DNA of 64,000 bases, from the NCBI RefSeq assembly GCF_003814835.1, contig NZ_RKRG01000003.1, positions 186,001 through 250,000 on the forward strand. The letters run 5' to 3'. Position 1 is the first letter of the stretch, and each line of letters begins with the position of its first letter. The notes under the pieces were generated by a model. The model was given only the letters and a program-made list of their open reading frames with translations. It did no database searches and was not told where the DNA came from. The DNA is from Methanobrevibacter gottschalkii DSM 11977 (GTDB taxonomy: Archaea > Methanobacteriota > Methanobacteria > Methanobacteriales > Methanobacteriaceae). This document shows, one piece after another, positions 1-8,027 of the stretch. A program made the position numbers and the translations under genes.

Positions 1-2223
1 AAATCATATGGTGATTTAACTCCATTTGAAAGGGAATTTGTATTGAATAAATCTTATGATATATGTAAAGCATTGATTTATTGGGATGTTAATTCTGTAA
101 GTAATGTATTAATTAATGGCAATGTTAAATTTAACAATTCTAACTTCTATGCTTGTTTAAATTTGGCTAAAAGCTACATAAATCTTATTAATCAAAGTAT
201 TTCAAATGAACTAAATGCCATGCTTGATGGTTTAAATGGCAGATATATTCCTACAGGAGAAGGTGGGGAAATTGTTGTAAAACCAAGTATTTTACCAACA
301 GGTACAAACATTTTCCAAGATCAATCATCTGAACTACCAACACAGGATGCATGGAATTATGCAAAAATTCTTGCATTATTAACTTTAGCTGATTTAAATG
401 ACACTACTGAAAAAATTATCATGGGGATATGGTGTGTTGAAACAGCAAGGGATGATGGTGCTTTGGTTTCAACTGTTCTTTATTTGTTGGGCATGAAACC
501 TGTTTGGACAAATTCTTCAAGCGCCGGCTTTGATGATGAAGGAAATCCTACTGGAAAAAAAGTTGGTGCAATGCCTGAAGTCATTAAATTAAATGATTTA
601 ACTCGTCCTGAGGGTTGGAATAAAAAAAGAATAGATGTTACCATAATTACTAGCGGATTATTCAGAGATTTATACTCTTCTCAGTCTGTTTTAATGGATA
701 ATGCATTTAGAGTAGCATTGGCAAGGTCATATTTAACATTAATTAATAATAAAACTTTAATGAATGGAAAATATGGCAAGGAATTAAGACAGGCATTGGA
801 CTGTGTCATGGAGGGTATAAATTATTATAGGGCTTCTAATGAAGCTTTAAAAGATAATTATGTTGCTCAGCATTGGATTAAAGATTGCCTATATTATTTG
901 AGTATTGGTTATAATGCATCTTATGCAGGGGAATGTGCAATTACCCGTATATTCGCACCACCTAATGGAGATTATGGTGCAGGAATATCAAAATTGGTGT
1001 CAATGTCATGGACTTGGAACAACACAGACGAATTAGCTCAGTTTTACTTAGGTCGAATGGGAAATATGTATTCTAAAAATTACTGGGGAGATACAAATCC
1101 ATTAGTATTTCTAAAAGCATTATCTAACTCAGACACAATAATAACAAGCCGCAATACAAATCAGTATGGTGTAATGGATAATGATGACTTCTTTGATTAT
1201 TGGGGTGGTTTATCAATGGCTGTTGAACATGTTTCAGGTAAATCTCCAAAAATGAATGTTTTAATGTATGCTGATAAGGATAATGCATATATTTCTTCGC
1301 TTGAAGAAGTCATGTATCGTGAAATTGCTTCAAGGTATGACAATCCCGAATGGATTAAAGGAATGATGAAAGAAGGATACAGTGGGGCTCGTTATATGTC
1401 CAATAAATTTGTTAGCAATCTATTGGGTTGGCAAGTGACAAGACCGGATTCAGTTTCAGATGATTTATGGAATAGGGTGTATAATACCTATTATAAAGAC
1501 AAATACAATCTGGGTGTTAAGGATTGGTTAATGAGTGGAAATAATGCCTATTCCCTTATTTCAATGAGTGGAACAATGTTGAGTTCAATTCATAAGGGAT
1601 ATTGGAATGCTGATGATGCAACAATAAGAGATATTGCAAATACTTGGGCGCAGGCAACAGTTAAAAATGGTGTTGCATGTTGTGATTGCAGCTGTGGTAA
1701 TGTGGCTATGATGCAGTGGGCAGTTCAGTATGTAAATCCTGATATTTTAGCACAATTATTGCCGAAATTATATGATGCAACTGAAAATCCAGTATTCTTA
1801 AACAATACTCATAATCCAAATACTAAACCTGAAAACAATAATGATCCTCAAGTAGAACCTTCAACTCCAAATCCTACTGATGGTTCTTCTTCTAGTTCAA
1901 CTATTTCTAATAATGCAACTTCCACAAATTCTAATCAGCATTCATTAAGCAATAGTCAAAATTCACAAGGAAATGCGGTTTCTGATGTGGGAGACAGTAG
2001 TTCCAGTGATTCAGGTACTTTTAGTTCTGAAGGTGCTGATGTTAAAAAAGCAATTGAAATTAATCCTATCACCCAACAATCTGCAAGTGAAGTTGGTATG
2101 AGTTTACTTGCAGTTTTAGGAGTCATATGTTTGATCCTTATAGTTGGAGTCGGTTATTTTAGAGATAATGGAAAAGAGAAAAAAGGCAGTAATTTAGATG
2201 AGCTTTTTAATGAAAAATTATAA
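1..2223 (+). CDS. CobN-like chelatase family protein, surface-anchored (5' end outside window)
   Basis: The reading frame is open from base 1, so the gene begins upstream; the TTG at 43 is an internal codon. The visible part matches the C-terminal half of cobaltochelatase/Mg-chelatase large subunits (CobN/BchH family), with an RDDGALVSTVLYLLGMKP-type block near 450-505 and an SGLFRDLYSSQ...DNAFRVALARSY block near 655-730. A Cys cluster, CCDCSCGN, lies at about 1678-1701. From about 1800 to 2040 the protein becomes Ser/Asn/Pro-rich like a wall-spanning linker. One hydrophobic segment (about 2095-2160) and a short charged tail then end it. This implies an extracellular chelatase-like domain anchored in the membrane, not the soluble biosynthetic CobN. 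It is followed by DUF2162, ExbB-like and ExbD-like genes, probably as one operon. Family CobN acts on corrinoid or porphyrin rings; here a role in metal or corrinoid handling is inference. Confidence 0.8.
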   Translation, partial: KSYGDLTPFEREFVLNKSYDICKALIYWDVNSVSNVLINGNVKFNNSNFYACLNLAKSYINLINQSISNELNAMLDGLNGRYIPTGEGGEIVVKPSILPTGTNIFQDQSSELPTQDAWNYAKILALLTLADLNDTTEKIIMGIWCVETARDDGALVSTVLYLLGMKPVWTNSSSAGFDDEGNPTGKKVGAMPEVIKLNDLTRPEGWNKKRIDVTIITSGLFRDLYSSQSVLMDNAFRVALARSYLTLINNKTLMNGKYGKELRQALDCVMEGINYYRASNEALKDNYVAQHWIKDCLYYLSIGYNASYAGECAITRIFAPPNGDYGAGISKLVSMSWTWNNTDELAQFYLGRMGNMYSKNYWGDTNPLVFLKALSNSDTIITSRNTNQYGVMDNDDFFDYWGGLSMAVEHVSGKSPKMNVLMYADKDNAYISSLEEVMYREIASRYDNPEWIKGMMKEGYSGARYMSNKFVSNLLGWQVTRPDSVSDDLWNRVYNTYYKDKYNLGVKDWLMSGNNAYSLISMSGTMLSSIHKGYWNADDATIRDIANTWAQATVKNGVACCDCSCGNVAMMQWAVQYVNPDILAQLLPKLYDATENPVFLNNTHNPNTKPENNNDPQVEPSTPNPTDGSSSSSTISNNATSTNSNQHSLSNSQNSQGNAVSDVGDSSSSDSGTFSSEGADVKKAIEINPITQQSASEVGMSLLAVLGVICLILIVGVGYFRDNGKEKKGSNLDELFNEKL

Positions 2224-2256
2224 AACTCATTTTTTTATTTTTTAAAGAGGGAAAAA

Positions 2257-2964
2257 ATGGATGTAATAAATATATTGTGGCAATTAGGAATTTTGTCTGC
2301 TGTATTGATATTTGGAATTAAATTAGGATTAGCTACAGGATTAGCTAATATGTCGAAAAAGTATTTGGCATTAGTCTCAATAGGTTATGGTGGTGGTGTT
2401 TTAATATTAACAGAGATATCATCATTTTTCACAGAACAGATTACAGGTTTAATTTATTCTTATAATTTCGAATTCTTTTTAATCATGGCCATTATAATGA
2501 TTCTAGCGGGAATTTTCACTATTAGGGAATATAAGGTCTTTGAAAAAAATACTGCTGCAGCTACTTGTATGGCAGTTGTAGCTCCTTGTCCATGTTGTTT
2601 TGGATCAATAATTGTAAGCATTATGTTAGTAGCTCCTGCTGTAGGTTTGGGTCTTTTAAATTTAAGTGTTTATGTTGCTGCTGCACTGGTTTTAACTATT
2701 GTTTTAACATACTTTGCATCAAACTATCTTATTAAATTTATAAATAAACCATATCCCATTGTTTTGGGAAATTTTATGTTATTTTTAGGAATTTACTTCC
2801 TGTTGTCAGCATTATTTTTACCAAACATCACGTCTATGATACAAAATCCTATGGATGCAATTGAAATAGCATCTCCGGAATATCTGGTTGCTGTATTGGT
2901 ATTAATGATTATTATGATGTTTTTAGGCGGATTTTACTTTAAGAATAATAGTTATTTGGATTAA
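2257..2964 (+). CDS. DUF2162 family membrane protein (putative transporter), copy 1
   Basis: A 235-aa polytopic membrane protein with about six to seven hydrophobic segments. It starts at ATG 2257 after a GAGGG ribosome site, 33 nt after the CobN-like gene. It belongs to the uncharacterised DUF2162 family as I recognise it. A striking intramembrane motif, APCPCCFGS, places cysteines at 111, 113 and 114; the same motif is at the same residue numbers in the paralogue at 42001. A conserved NKPYPIVLGNFM block follows at about residues 162-173. The cysteine cluster and the CobN-like neighbour suggest handling of a soft metal or a metal complex, but the substrate is unknown. It is probably co-transcribed with the ExbB-like gene 10 nt downstream. 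Confidence 0.75.
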   Translation: MDVINILWQLGILSAVLIFGIKLGLATGLANMSKKYLALVSIGYGGGVLILTEISSFFTEQITGLIYSYNFEFFLIMAIIMILAGIFTIREYKVFEKNTAAATCMAVVAPCPCCFGSIIVSIMLVAPAVGLGLLNLSVYVAAALVLTIVLTYFASNYLIKFINKPYPIVLGNFMLFLGIYFLLSALFLPNITSMIQNPMDAIEIASPEYLVAVLVLMIIMMFLGGFYFKNNSYLD

Positions 2965-2974
2965 GGTGTTTATT

Positions 2975-3619
2975 ATGGTTACAACAATTCCTGGAAGTGA
3001 AATATTAACTTCTGGTTTAAATATGATTTCTCAAAGTTTACAAGTTCCTGTAATTATATTTTTAGTAATTTTTGCATTTTTTGCAGTTGTTACTTTAGGA
3101 AGTCTTATTGCAGAGTATACATCACGTAAAAAAGTCTCTCCTGACCTACTTGAGAAATTAATTTATTCAATATCCAGAGCAGATTCTGTTGAGGAGTTGA
3201 TGAGTATTATTAAAAATGCTGGAATATATGAGAATCAAAAAGTAATTTTAGTTAAAATATTGCGTGCAGATTCATTACCTAATAAAACAAGAGAAACATT
3301 AGCTAGGAAGTTAATTGAATTTGAAGAAACTGAACTTGGAAAAACAATTGAAAAAACAGATATTATTACTCGTATTGGTCCAACTTTAGGATTGATGGGA
3401 ACTTTAATTCCAATGGGTCCTGGACTTGCTGCTTTAGGTGCCGGTGATGTAAATACTCTGGCTAATGCCATTATTGTTGCGTTTGACACAACGGTTGTAG
3501 GTATTGGTGCTGGGGCGGTGGGATATTTTGTATCTAAAATTAGACGCAGGTGGTATGAAGAAGATTTATCAAATTCAGATGCTTTGGCTGATGCATTACT
3601 TGACAAATTAAACCGCTAA
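2975..3619 (+). CDS. MotA/TolQ/ExbB-type proton channel family protein, copy 1
   Basis: A 214-aa protein. I chose ATG 2975 rather than GTG 2966 because AGGTG (2964-2968) overlaps the GTG and serves as the ribosome site. There is an N-terminal membrane segment (about residues 20-45), a soluble helical middle part, and the ExbB/TolQ signature in the C-terminal half: TRIGPTLGLMGTLIPMGPGLAALG followed by an AFDTTVVGIGAGAVGYF membrane stretch. Family members form pentameric stators that pass H+ or Na+ and drive a partner protein. The partner here is most likely the ExbD-like product of the next gene. The paralogue at 42727 has exactly the same length. What the motor drives is not shown by sequence; the CobN-like protein upstream is the best candidate. 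Confidence 0.85.
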   Translation: MVTTIPGSEILTSGLNMISQSLQVPVIIFLVIFAFFAVVTLGSLIAEYTSRKKVSPDLLEKLIYSISRADSVEELMSIIKNAGIYENQKVILVKILRADSLPNKTRETLARKLIEFEETELGKTIEKTDIITRIGPTLGLMGTLIPMGPGLAALGAGDVNTLANAIIVAFDTTVVGIGAGAVGYFVSKIRRRWYEEDLSNSDALADALLDKLNR

Positions 3620-3633
3620 ATGGAGTTTTTACC

Positions 3634-3969
3634 ATGGCTAGACGAAAATGTAAAAAAAGATTTAGTGATAATGAAGAAGATCCCATGACTGGAACTTCAA
3701 ATCTTGTAGATGCAATGCTTGTTATTGCAGTAGGATTTTTAATTTTTGTTGTAATAAGTTGGAACATGCAGAGTATAGTGTTTTCAGACACATCGCATGA
3801 TCAATCTCAAAGCGTTCAGGATTCTCATATGAATGTTACTGAGGTAAGTGAAGGTCAAGAATTAAATGACACTTTGGATTCTGTTGAAAGTTCGGGTCAA
3901 GGTTATATGGAAATGGGAAAGGTGTATAAAGATCCATCAACGGGAAAATTAATAATGGTTGAAGGATAA
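3634..3969 (+). CDS. DUF2149 protein, ExbD-like stator partner, copy 1
   Basis: A 111-aa single-pass membrane protein starting at ATG 3634 after TGGAG, 14 nt behind the ExbB-like gene. The first 20 residues are basic. The segment NLVDAMLVIAVGFLIFVVIS follows, with Asp26 at the start of the membrane helix, the position of the protonatable Asp in ExbD, TolR and MotB. The outer part is short, hydrophilic and ends in GKVYKDPSTGKLIMVEG, shared with the paralogue at 43379. It lacks a full ExbD/TolR periplasmic domain. DUF2149 is uncharacterised; the ExbD-like reading rests on the Asp-helix pattern and on its place directly behind an ExbB-like gene in two separate loci. Confidence 0.75.
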   Translation: MARRKCKKRFSDNEEDPMTGTSNLVDAMLVIAVGFLIFVVISWNMQSIVFSDTSHDQSQSVQDSHMNVTEVSEGQELNDTLDSVESSGQGYMEMGKVYKDPSTGKLIMVEG

Positions 3970-4242
3970 TATATATTTCTTATATAGTATTACTTTTCGC
4001 TTTCTACTTTTTTTTATTTATATTACCTTTTTCGTTTTTAATATCATTTTTTATTACTTTTAACCAAAAGTAATACTTTTTTGAGTATTATCTGTCGAAT
4101 AGTAATAAGATAAGTTTTATATTATTATTACTCCTTCATTTTAATTAAGGTTAGTTTATTTGAAGAGTATTGGGAGTATATTTTAATATATATTTTCCAC
4201 AAACTTCAAATCAACGCCTTAAAAACTTAATTGTGGGATATT
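3970..4242. promoter_or_regulatory. Leader region of adhesin with repeated TATTACT/AGTAATA motif
   Basis: This non-coding stretch carries five copies of one heptamer within 145 bp: TATTACT at 3988-3994, 4052-4058 and 4126-4132, and its inverse AGTAATA at 4069-4075 and 4101-4107. A perfect 15-bp palindrome, AAAAGTAATACTTTT, lies at 4066-4080. An AT-rich TATA-like run (TTTTAATATATA) is near 4181-4192, about 50 nt before the adhesin start. The arrangement looks like a multi-site operator for the downstream adhesin; the cognate regulator is unknown. Confidence 0.4.
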
Positions 4243-6825
4243 ATGGGAAATAAATCATTTATTTTTTTATTTGTATTGATTTTCATGATAGTTTTATCAA
4301 TTAGTTCTGTTTCTGCTGATGATTTACAAACAAAATATGCTGGTGAAGTTTCAGGGGATGTTAATGTAGTTACGGTTAATCCATGGACCACTAGCGGCAG
4401 TTTAACATATGATATTCCTTCAGAAGCTAAGGATATTAGGAGTGCAGATGTTTATGTAAATGTTTATGGGGGCAGTGCTAAGAATACTTACGGAGCAAAT
4501 GCTAATGTAAGTTTAAAAACTGCAAATGGTGAAAATCAAATAGCTAATGAATCGTTATGGATTGAAGAAGGAAGTAGTGATGGAACTATTTATGCTGTGA
4601 ATGATCATATCAATAAATGTTATTCTGATTATCAGATGCATTATGATATTACTAATTCTATAAAAGGGCTTAATGGTTCGTCAATTACAATTAAAGTGGA
4701 TACTTTCAAAATGGAAAATAAATCGTTTGATGGTAAAATTAAATTAATTGCTTTAATTTTAGCATATGATGATGGGGACAGTGATGTAATTAATTATTGG
4801 GTAGATGCAACCCAAAAATGGACAAAAACTAATGTTACAACAATATTCAATACAGAAAAATTATCAAACATTAATGGTGCTAATTTAATCAATGTTGCTC
4901 TTTCAAGTGGTGATGGAAGTTTTAAAGTTAATGGTGAAATAATAGGAGATCCTATTGTCCATGATTCTGGTAATTATTATCAGTATAATTCATGGGATAT
5001 TTCTGATAAAATGAAAAAAGGTCAAAATACTGAATTATTATCCATGAATGTGGGGTCTGGTTCTTATGCATCTCTTAAAAATGTTTTGTCTGTTTTAAAA
5101 GTTAATCCTATTAAAGCGAATGTTTCCCTAGCAACTGAGTATGCTGATACTTGCTATGCAGGTACTAATAATACAATTTCAATTAATGTTATCTCCGATA
5201 AGAAAGAGAAATATTCAATCGAATTATTAGCTGATGGTAATGTTGTAAATAGTACGGAAATTGAGTTAGATGGTGAAAATCAAACAATTTTATTCTTAAC
5301 TGATCCTACTGTTCGTGAAGTTGATGATTCAACTGTTAATGGGGCAGATAATGTTAAAGTAAATTATATGGTAAATGTCAGATTTAATGATGTTGTTGTT
5401 TCAAGTGCAAATAAAACTGTGCCTGTTTTATACAACGGTAATCTTGGAAAAGATTTGTCTTATCCATCAAGCGGATTTGCATCATTTGAAAATATTTCAT
5501 TTACTGGTGATATTGTAATTGATATTAAAAATGAAAGTTCATATAAATCTGGTTCTACTGGTACAATTGAAATTTTCAATGTTAACTTAGGTAAAGATTC
5601 CACTATTGTAAAAGGATTTATTTATGTTCCATACAACTGGTTTAATGGAAAGAAATATGTTGAAAATGAAACCATGTTTAATGTAACATTCAATAATCAG
5701 ACTATCTGTCCAGCTGGATTCCATAGGGATCAAAGTAACTTAGGAAATTATGGCAAATATGGATATGGGGTAGTGGTTTATGATGTAACAAATTCAATTA
5801 AAAATGGTAATAACACATTTGTCTTAAATAAAATTAACCCAACACCAACTATATATCCAAGTACTTTAATTTACATGTACAACACAACCGGTAGTGAAGT
5901 AATTAAAAATATTTACATTATTAATGGTGCGGATCTACTTTCAAACACAAGTAACAATGCTGGAAGAGTAGTTCAAGCAAATTCAAATATTAATATTAAT
6001 TCTAAAGATATTCTTGATGCAAAATTATATGTATTTGCTTCTGGTGCTCAAACTAATGAGGGAAATATAATTATAAATAATAATGTATTTGAAAATGTTT
6101 GGAATGGAACTAGTAAAACTACAGACTTATTTGCTACAGATATAACTGATATTGTAAAAGATTCAAACGATATTCGTTTTGTTGCTACTGGTTCTACAAT
6201 TTTAGCTTTACAGCAATTTATTGTAACCACTAAAGATGCTCCAATCAAAACTAGTGTAAAACCAACAAAATTATCCACTACTTATGATTCAGGTAAATAT
6301 TTTAATATTAAAGTTTTAGATAATCATAAAAAATCAGTTAAAGGTTTAAAACTTAAATTAAAAGTTTTCACTGGTAAAAGGTATGCAAATTATTATGTAA
6401 CAACTGGTTCAAATGGTGTTGCTAGCTTTAAAAAAGCTTCTAAATTATCTATTGGAACTCATAAGGTGGAAATTACAACAAATAATAAAAATTATGTTGT
6501 TAAAAAAACTATTTCTTATATTAAAGTATATAAAGCTAAAACAATCGTTAAAGCACCTAAAATAACTGTAAAATTTAAAAAATCTAAGTATTTTAAAGTA
6601 AATGTTAAAAACAAAGCAACTAAAAAAGCGGTTAAAAATATTGCAGTTAAACTAAAAGTCTTCACAGGTAAAAAGTACAAAATCTACAAGATTAAAACCA
6701 ATAAATACGGTACCGCCTATTTAAAAACTAAATACTTGAAAGTTGGTAGCCATAAAGTTATTGTATATTCTGGTAATTCTAAATATTCAATTGGTGCAAA
6801 AAGTTCAATTAAAGTAAGATGGTAG
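4243..6825 (+). CDS. Adhesin-like secreted protein with DUF3344-type region and Lys-rich C-terminal repeats
   Basis: An 860-aa protein with a clear signal peptide (hydrophobic residues 5-24, ending SSVSA before DD). ATG 4243 is preferred over TTG 4231 because it places the signal peptide at the N-terminus and has GTGGGA upstream. The body is Asn/Thr/Ser-rich and beta-type; it resembles DUF3344 surface domains of methanogens (about residues 30-600). The last 190 residues hold two tandem Ig-like units of about 85-90 residues, each with the pattern LKLKVFTGK...NG(V/T)A, the second extremely rich in lysine. Comparable Lys-rich ends close the adhesins at 20209 and 28878 and probably bind the wall. 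No membrane anchor follows. The gene stands alone behind a motif-rich leader. Its ligand is unknown. Confidence 0.8.
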   Translation: MGNKSFIFLFVLIFMIVLSISSVSADDLQTKYAGEVSGDVNVVTVNPWTTSGSLTYDIPSEAKDIRSADVYVNVYGGSAKNTYGANANVSLKTANGENQIANESLWIEEGSSDGTIYAVNDHINKCYSDYQMHYDITNSIKGLNGSSITIKVDTFKMENKSFDGKIKLIALILAYDDGDSDVINYWVDATQKWTKTNVTTIFNTEKLSNINGANLINVALSSGDGSFKVNGEIIGDPIVHDSGNYYQYNSWDISDKMKKGQNTELLSMNVGSGSYASLKNVLSVLKVNPIKANVSLATEYADTCYAGTNNTISINVISDKKEKYSIELLADGNVVNSTEIELDGENQTILFLTDPTVREVDDSTVNGADNVKVNYMVNVRFNDVVVSSANKTVPVLYNGNLGKDLSYPSSGFASFENISFTGDIVIDIKNESSYKSGSTGTIEIFNVNLGKDSTIVKGFIYVPYNWFNGKKYVENETMFNVTFNNQTICPAGFHRDQSNLGNYGKYGYGVVVYDVTNSIKNGNNTFVLNKINPTPTIYPSTLIYMYNTTGSEVIKNIYIINGADLLSNTSNNAGRVVQANSNININSKDILDAKLYVFASGAQTNEGNIIINNNVFENVWNGTSKTTDLFATDITDIVKDSNDIRFVATGSTILALQQFIVTTKDAPIKTSVKPTKLSTTYDSGKYFNIKVLDNHKKSVKGLKLKLKVFTGKRYANYYVTTGSNGVASFKKASKLSIGTHKVEITTNNKNYVVKKTISYIKVYKAKTIVKAPKITVKFKKSKYFKVNVKNKATKKAVKNIAVKLKVFTGKKYKIYKIKTNKYGTAYLKTKYLKVGSHKVIVYSGNSKYSIGAKSSIKVRW

Positions 6826-7255
6826 GGTTTGATTTTCAGCCCTGATTTTTTCTTTTTTTATTTTTAATATTTGATAATTTATATGCATGTTTTTGTAGAA
6901 ACTATCGTTTTTATTGATATGTTCTGTTATTATTTTATTCCGTCTGTTTTTAAAGTTAGAATTTAATTTAGTCATAGGGAATAATTTTTAAATTTTTATT
7001 CATCTGGTAATTATAAAATCTTTTTGATATTATTGTCGAATTTTAATTGATTTTTGTTGAATGTTGGAATATTAAATGTTATTTGTTTAGATTAGGTTAT
7101 TTTAAATTATACACTGAATATTTATTAAATTTAAATTCATATAATTGAATATTATTTATTAAATTTTTATTTAAATGTATATTATAGATTAATTTCAATA
7201 AATATATAAACATTTGATTATATATTCATAATTACTAATAATTGAGGTGAGTATA
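6826..7255. other. AT-rich spacer with T-tracts and fabG promoter
   Basis: There is no credible gene on either strand. Just after the adhesin stop, AGGG and CCCT can pair and are followed by T runs, a weak terminator. The distal end holds a TATA-like box, AAATATATAAAC (about 7198-7211), and then the ribosome site GAGGTGA (7244-7250) of the reductase gene. Nothing else stands out. Confidence 0.45.
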
Positions 7256-7996
7256 ATGGCAAAAAATGCGATAATTACTGGCGGATCTAGAGGAATTGGT
7301 AAAGCAATGGCATTAAAACTTGGTGAACTTGGATATAATGTAGCAATCAACTACAGAAGTGACTCATCTAAGCAGTTAACAGAAGATTTAATTGAAGAAA
7401 TTAAATCAGAATATGGTGTGGATGCTATTGCTGTTCAAGCAGATGTAAGTAAATTTGAGGATTGTAAAAAATTGGTTGAAGCTGCTGTTGATGCATTCGG
7501 TGATGAAATCGATGCATTAGTAAACAATGCAGGAATTACTAACAATTCTAACTTCATTGACTTGGAACCAGAAAAATATGGGGCTGTAATCAACACAAAC
7601 CTCGTTAGTATGATGCACATGTGTCATTTATGTCTTCCTTACATGGTTGACCGTGATACTGCAATTGTATGCACTGCATCTGTAGGAGGTTTGACTGGTG
7701 TAATTAACCAAGCAGATTACTGTGCTGCTAAAACTGGTGTAATCGGTTTATGTCGAGCATTAGCATTAGAATTTGCACCAAGAAAAGTAAGGGTAAATTC
7801 TATTGCTCCGGGTATGATTATGACTGATATGCTTAGGGGAGTAAATCAAGACGAATTAAATGCACTTGCTGCAACAATTCCTCTTGGACACATCGGTGAA
7901 GTAGAAGAAATAGCAGGGGCTTTAGAATACATTTTAACCGCAGGATATTTAACTGGGCAAGTTATTTCCCCTAATGGTGGATTTGTATTGCAATAA
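7256..7996 (+). CDS. Short-chain dehydrogenase/reductase, FabG-like
   Basis: A 246-aa classical SDR. ATG 7256 is chosen because GAGGTGA lies 5 nt upstream; GTG 7247 is inside that ribosome site. The nucleotide-binding TGGSRGIG is at residues 8-15, NNAG at 90-93, and the catalytic Ser142, Tyr155 and Lys159 (YCAAK) are all present. It is closest in appearance to 3-oxoacyl-ACP reductase FabG. Archaea of this group lack a standard fatty-acid synthase, so the true substrate is uncertain: it reduces some carbonyl with NAD(P)H. The gene is single, with its own promoter and a strong hairpin terminator, and faces the ABC exporter genes convergently. Confidence 0.8.
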   Translation: MAKNAIITGGSRGIGKAMALKLGELGYNVAINYRSDSSKQLTEDLIEEIKSEYGVDAIAVQADVSKFEDCKKLVEAAVDAFGDEIDALVNNAGITNNSNFIDLEPEKYGAVINTNLVSMMHMCHLCLPYMVDRDTAIVCTASVGGLTGVINQADYCAAKTGVIGLCRALALEFAPRKVRVNSIAPGMIMTDMLRGVNQDELNALAATIPLGHIGEVEEIAGALEYILTAGYLTGQVISPNGGFVLQ

Positions 7997-8027
7997 GGAT
8001 TTAAAACCTTATTTTTTTATTTTTTTT
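7992..8027. terminator. Hairpin plus T-tract between convergent genes
   Basis: Arms AATAAGG (7992-7998) and CCTTATT (8007-8013) form a perfect 7-bp stem with an 8-nt loop. A nearly pure T run to about 8027 follows on the + strand. The stem overlaps the reductase stop codon, and the site separates it from the ABC gene on the other strand. Confidence 0.7.

Noticed and set aside
3235-3606. Minus-strand 123-codon open frame inside the ExbB-like gene
   Set aside because: It is antisense to a well-supported channel gene, low in complexity (Ala/Ser/Pro) and repeated as a shadow in the paralogue at 42915-43241.
6826-7255. Possible tRNA or structured RNA in AT-rich spacers
   Set aside because: No GC-richer block or cloverleaf was found here or in the other long spacers; tRNA genes would stand out in this background.
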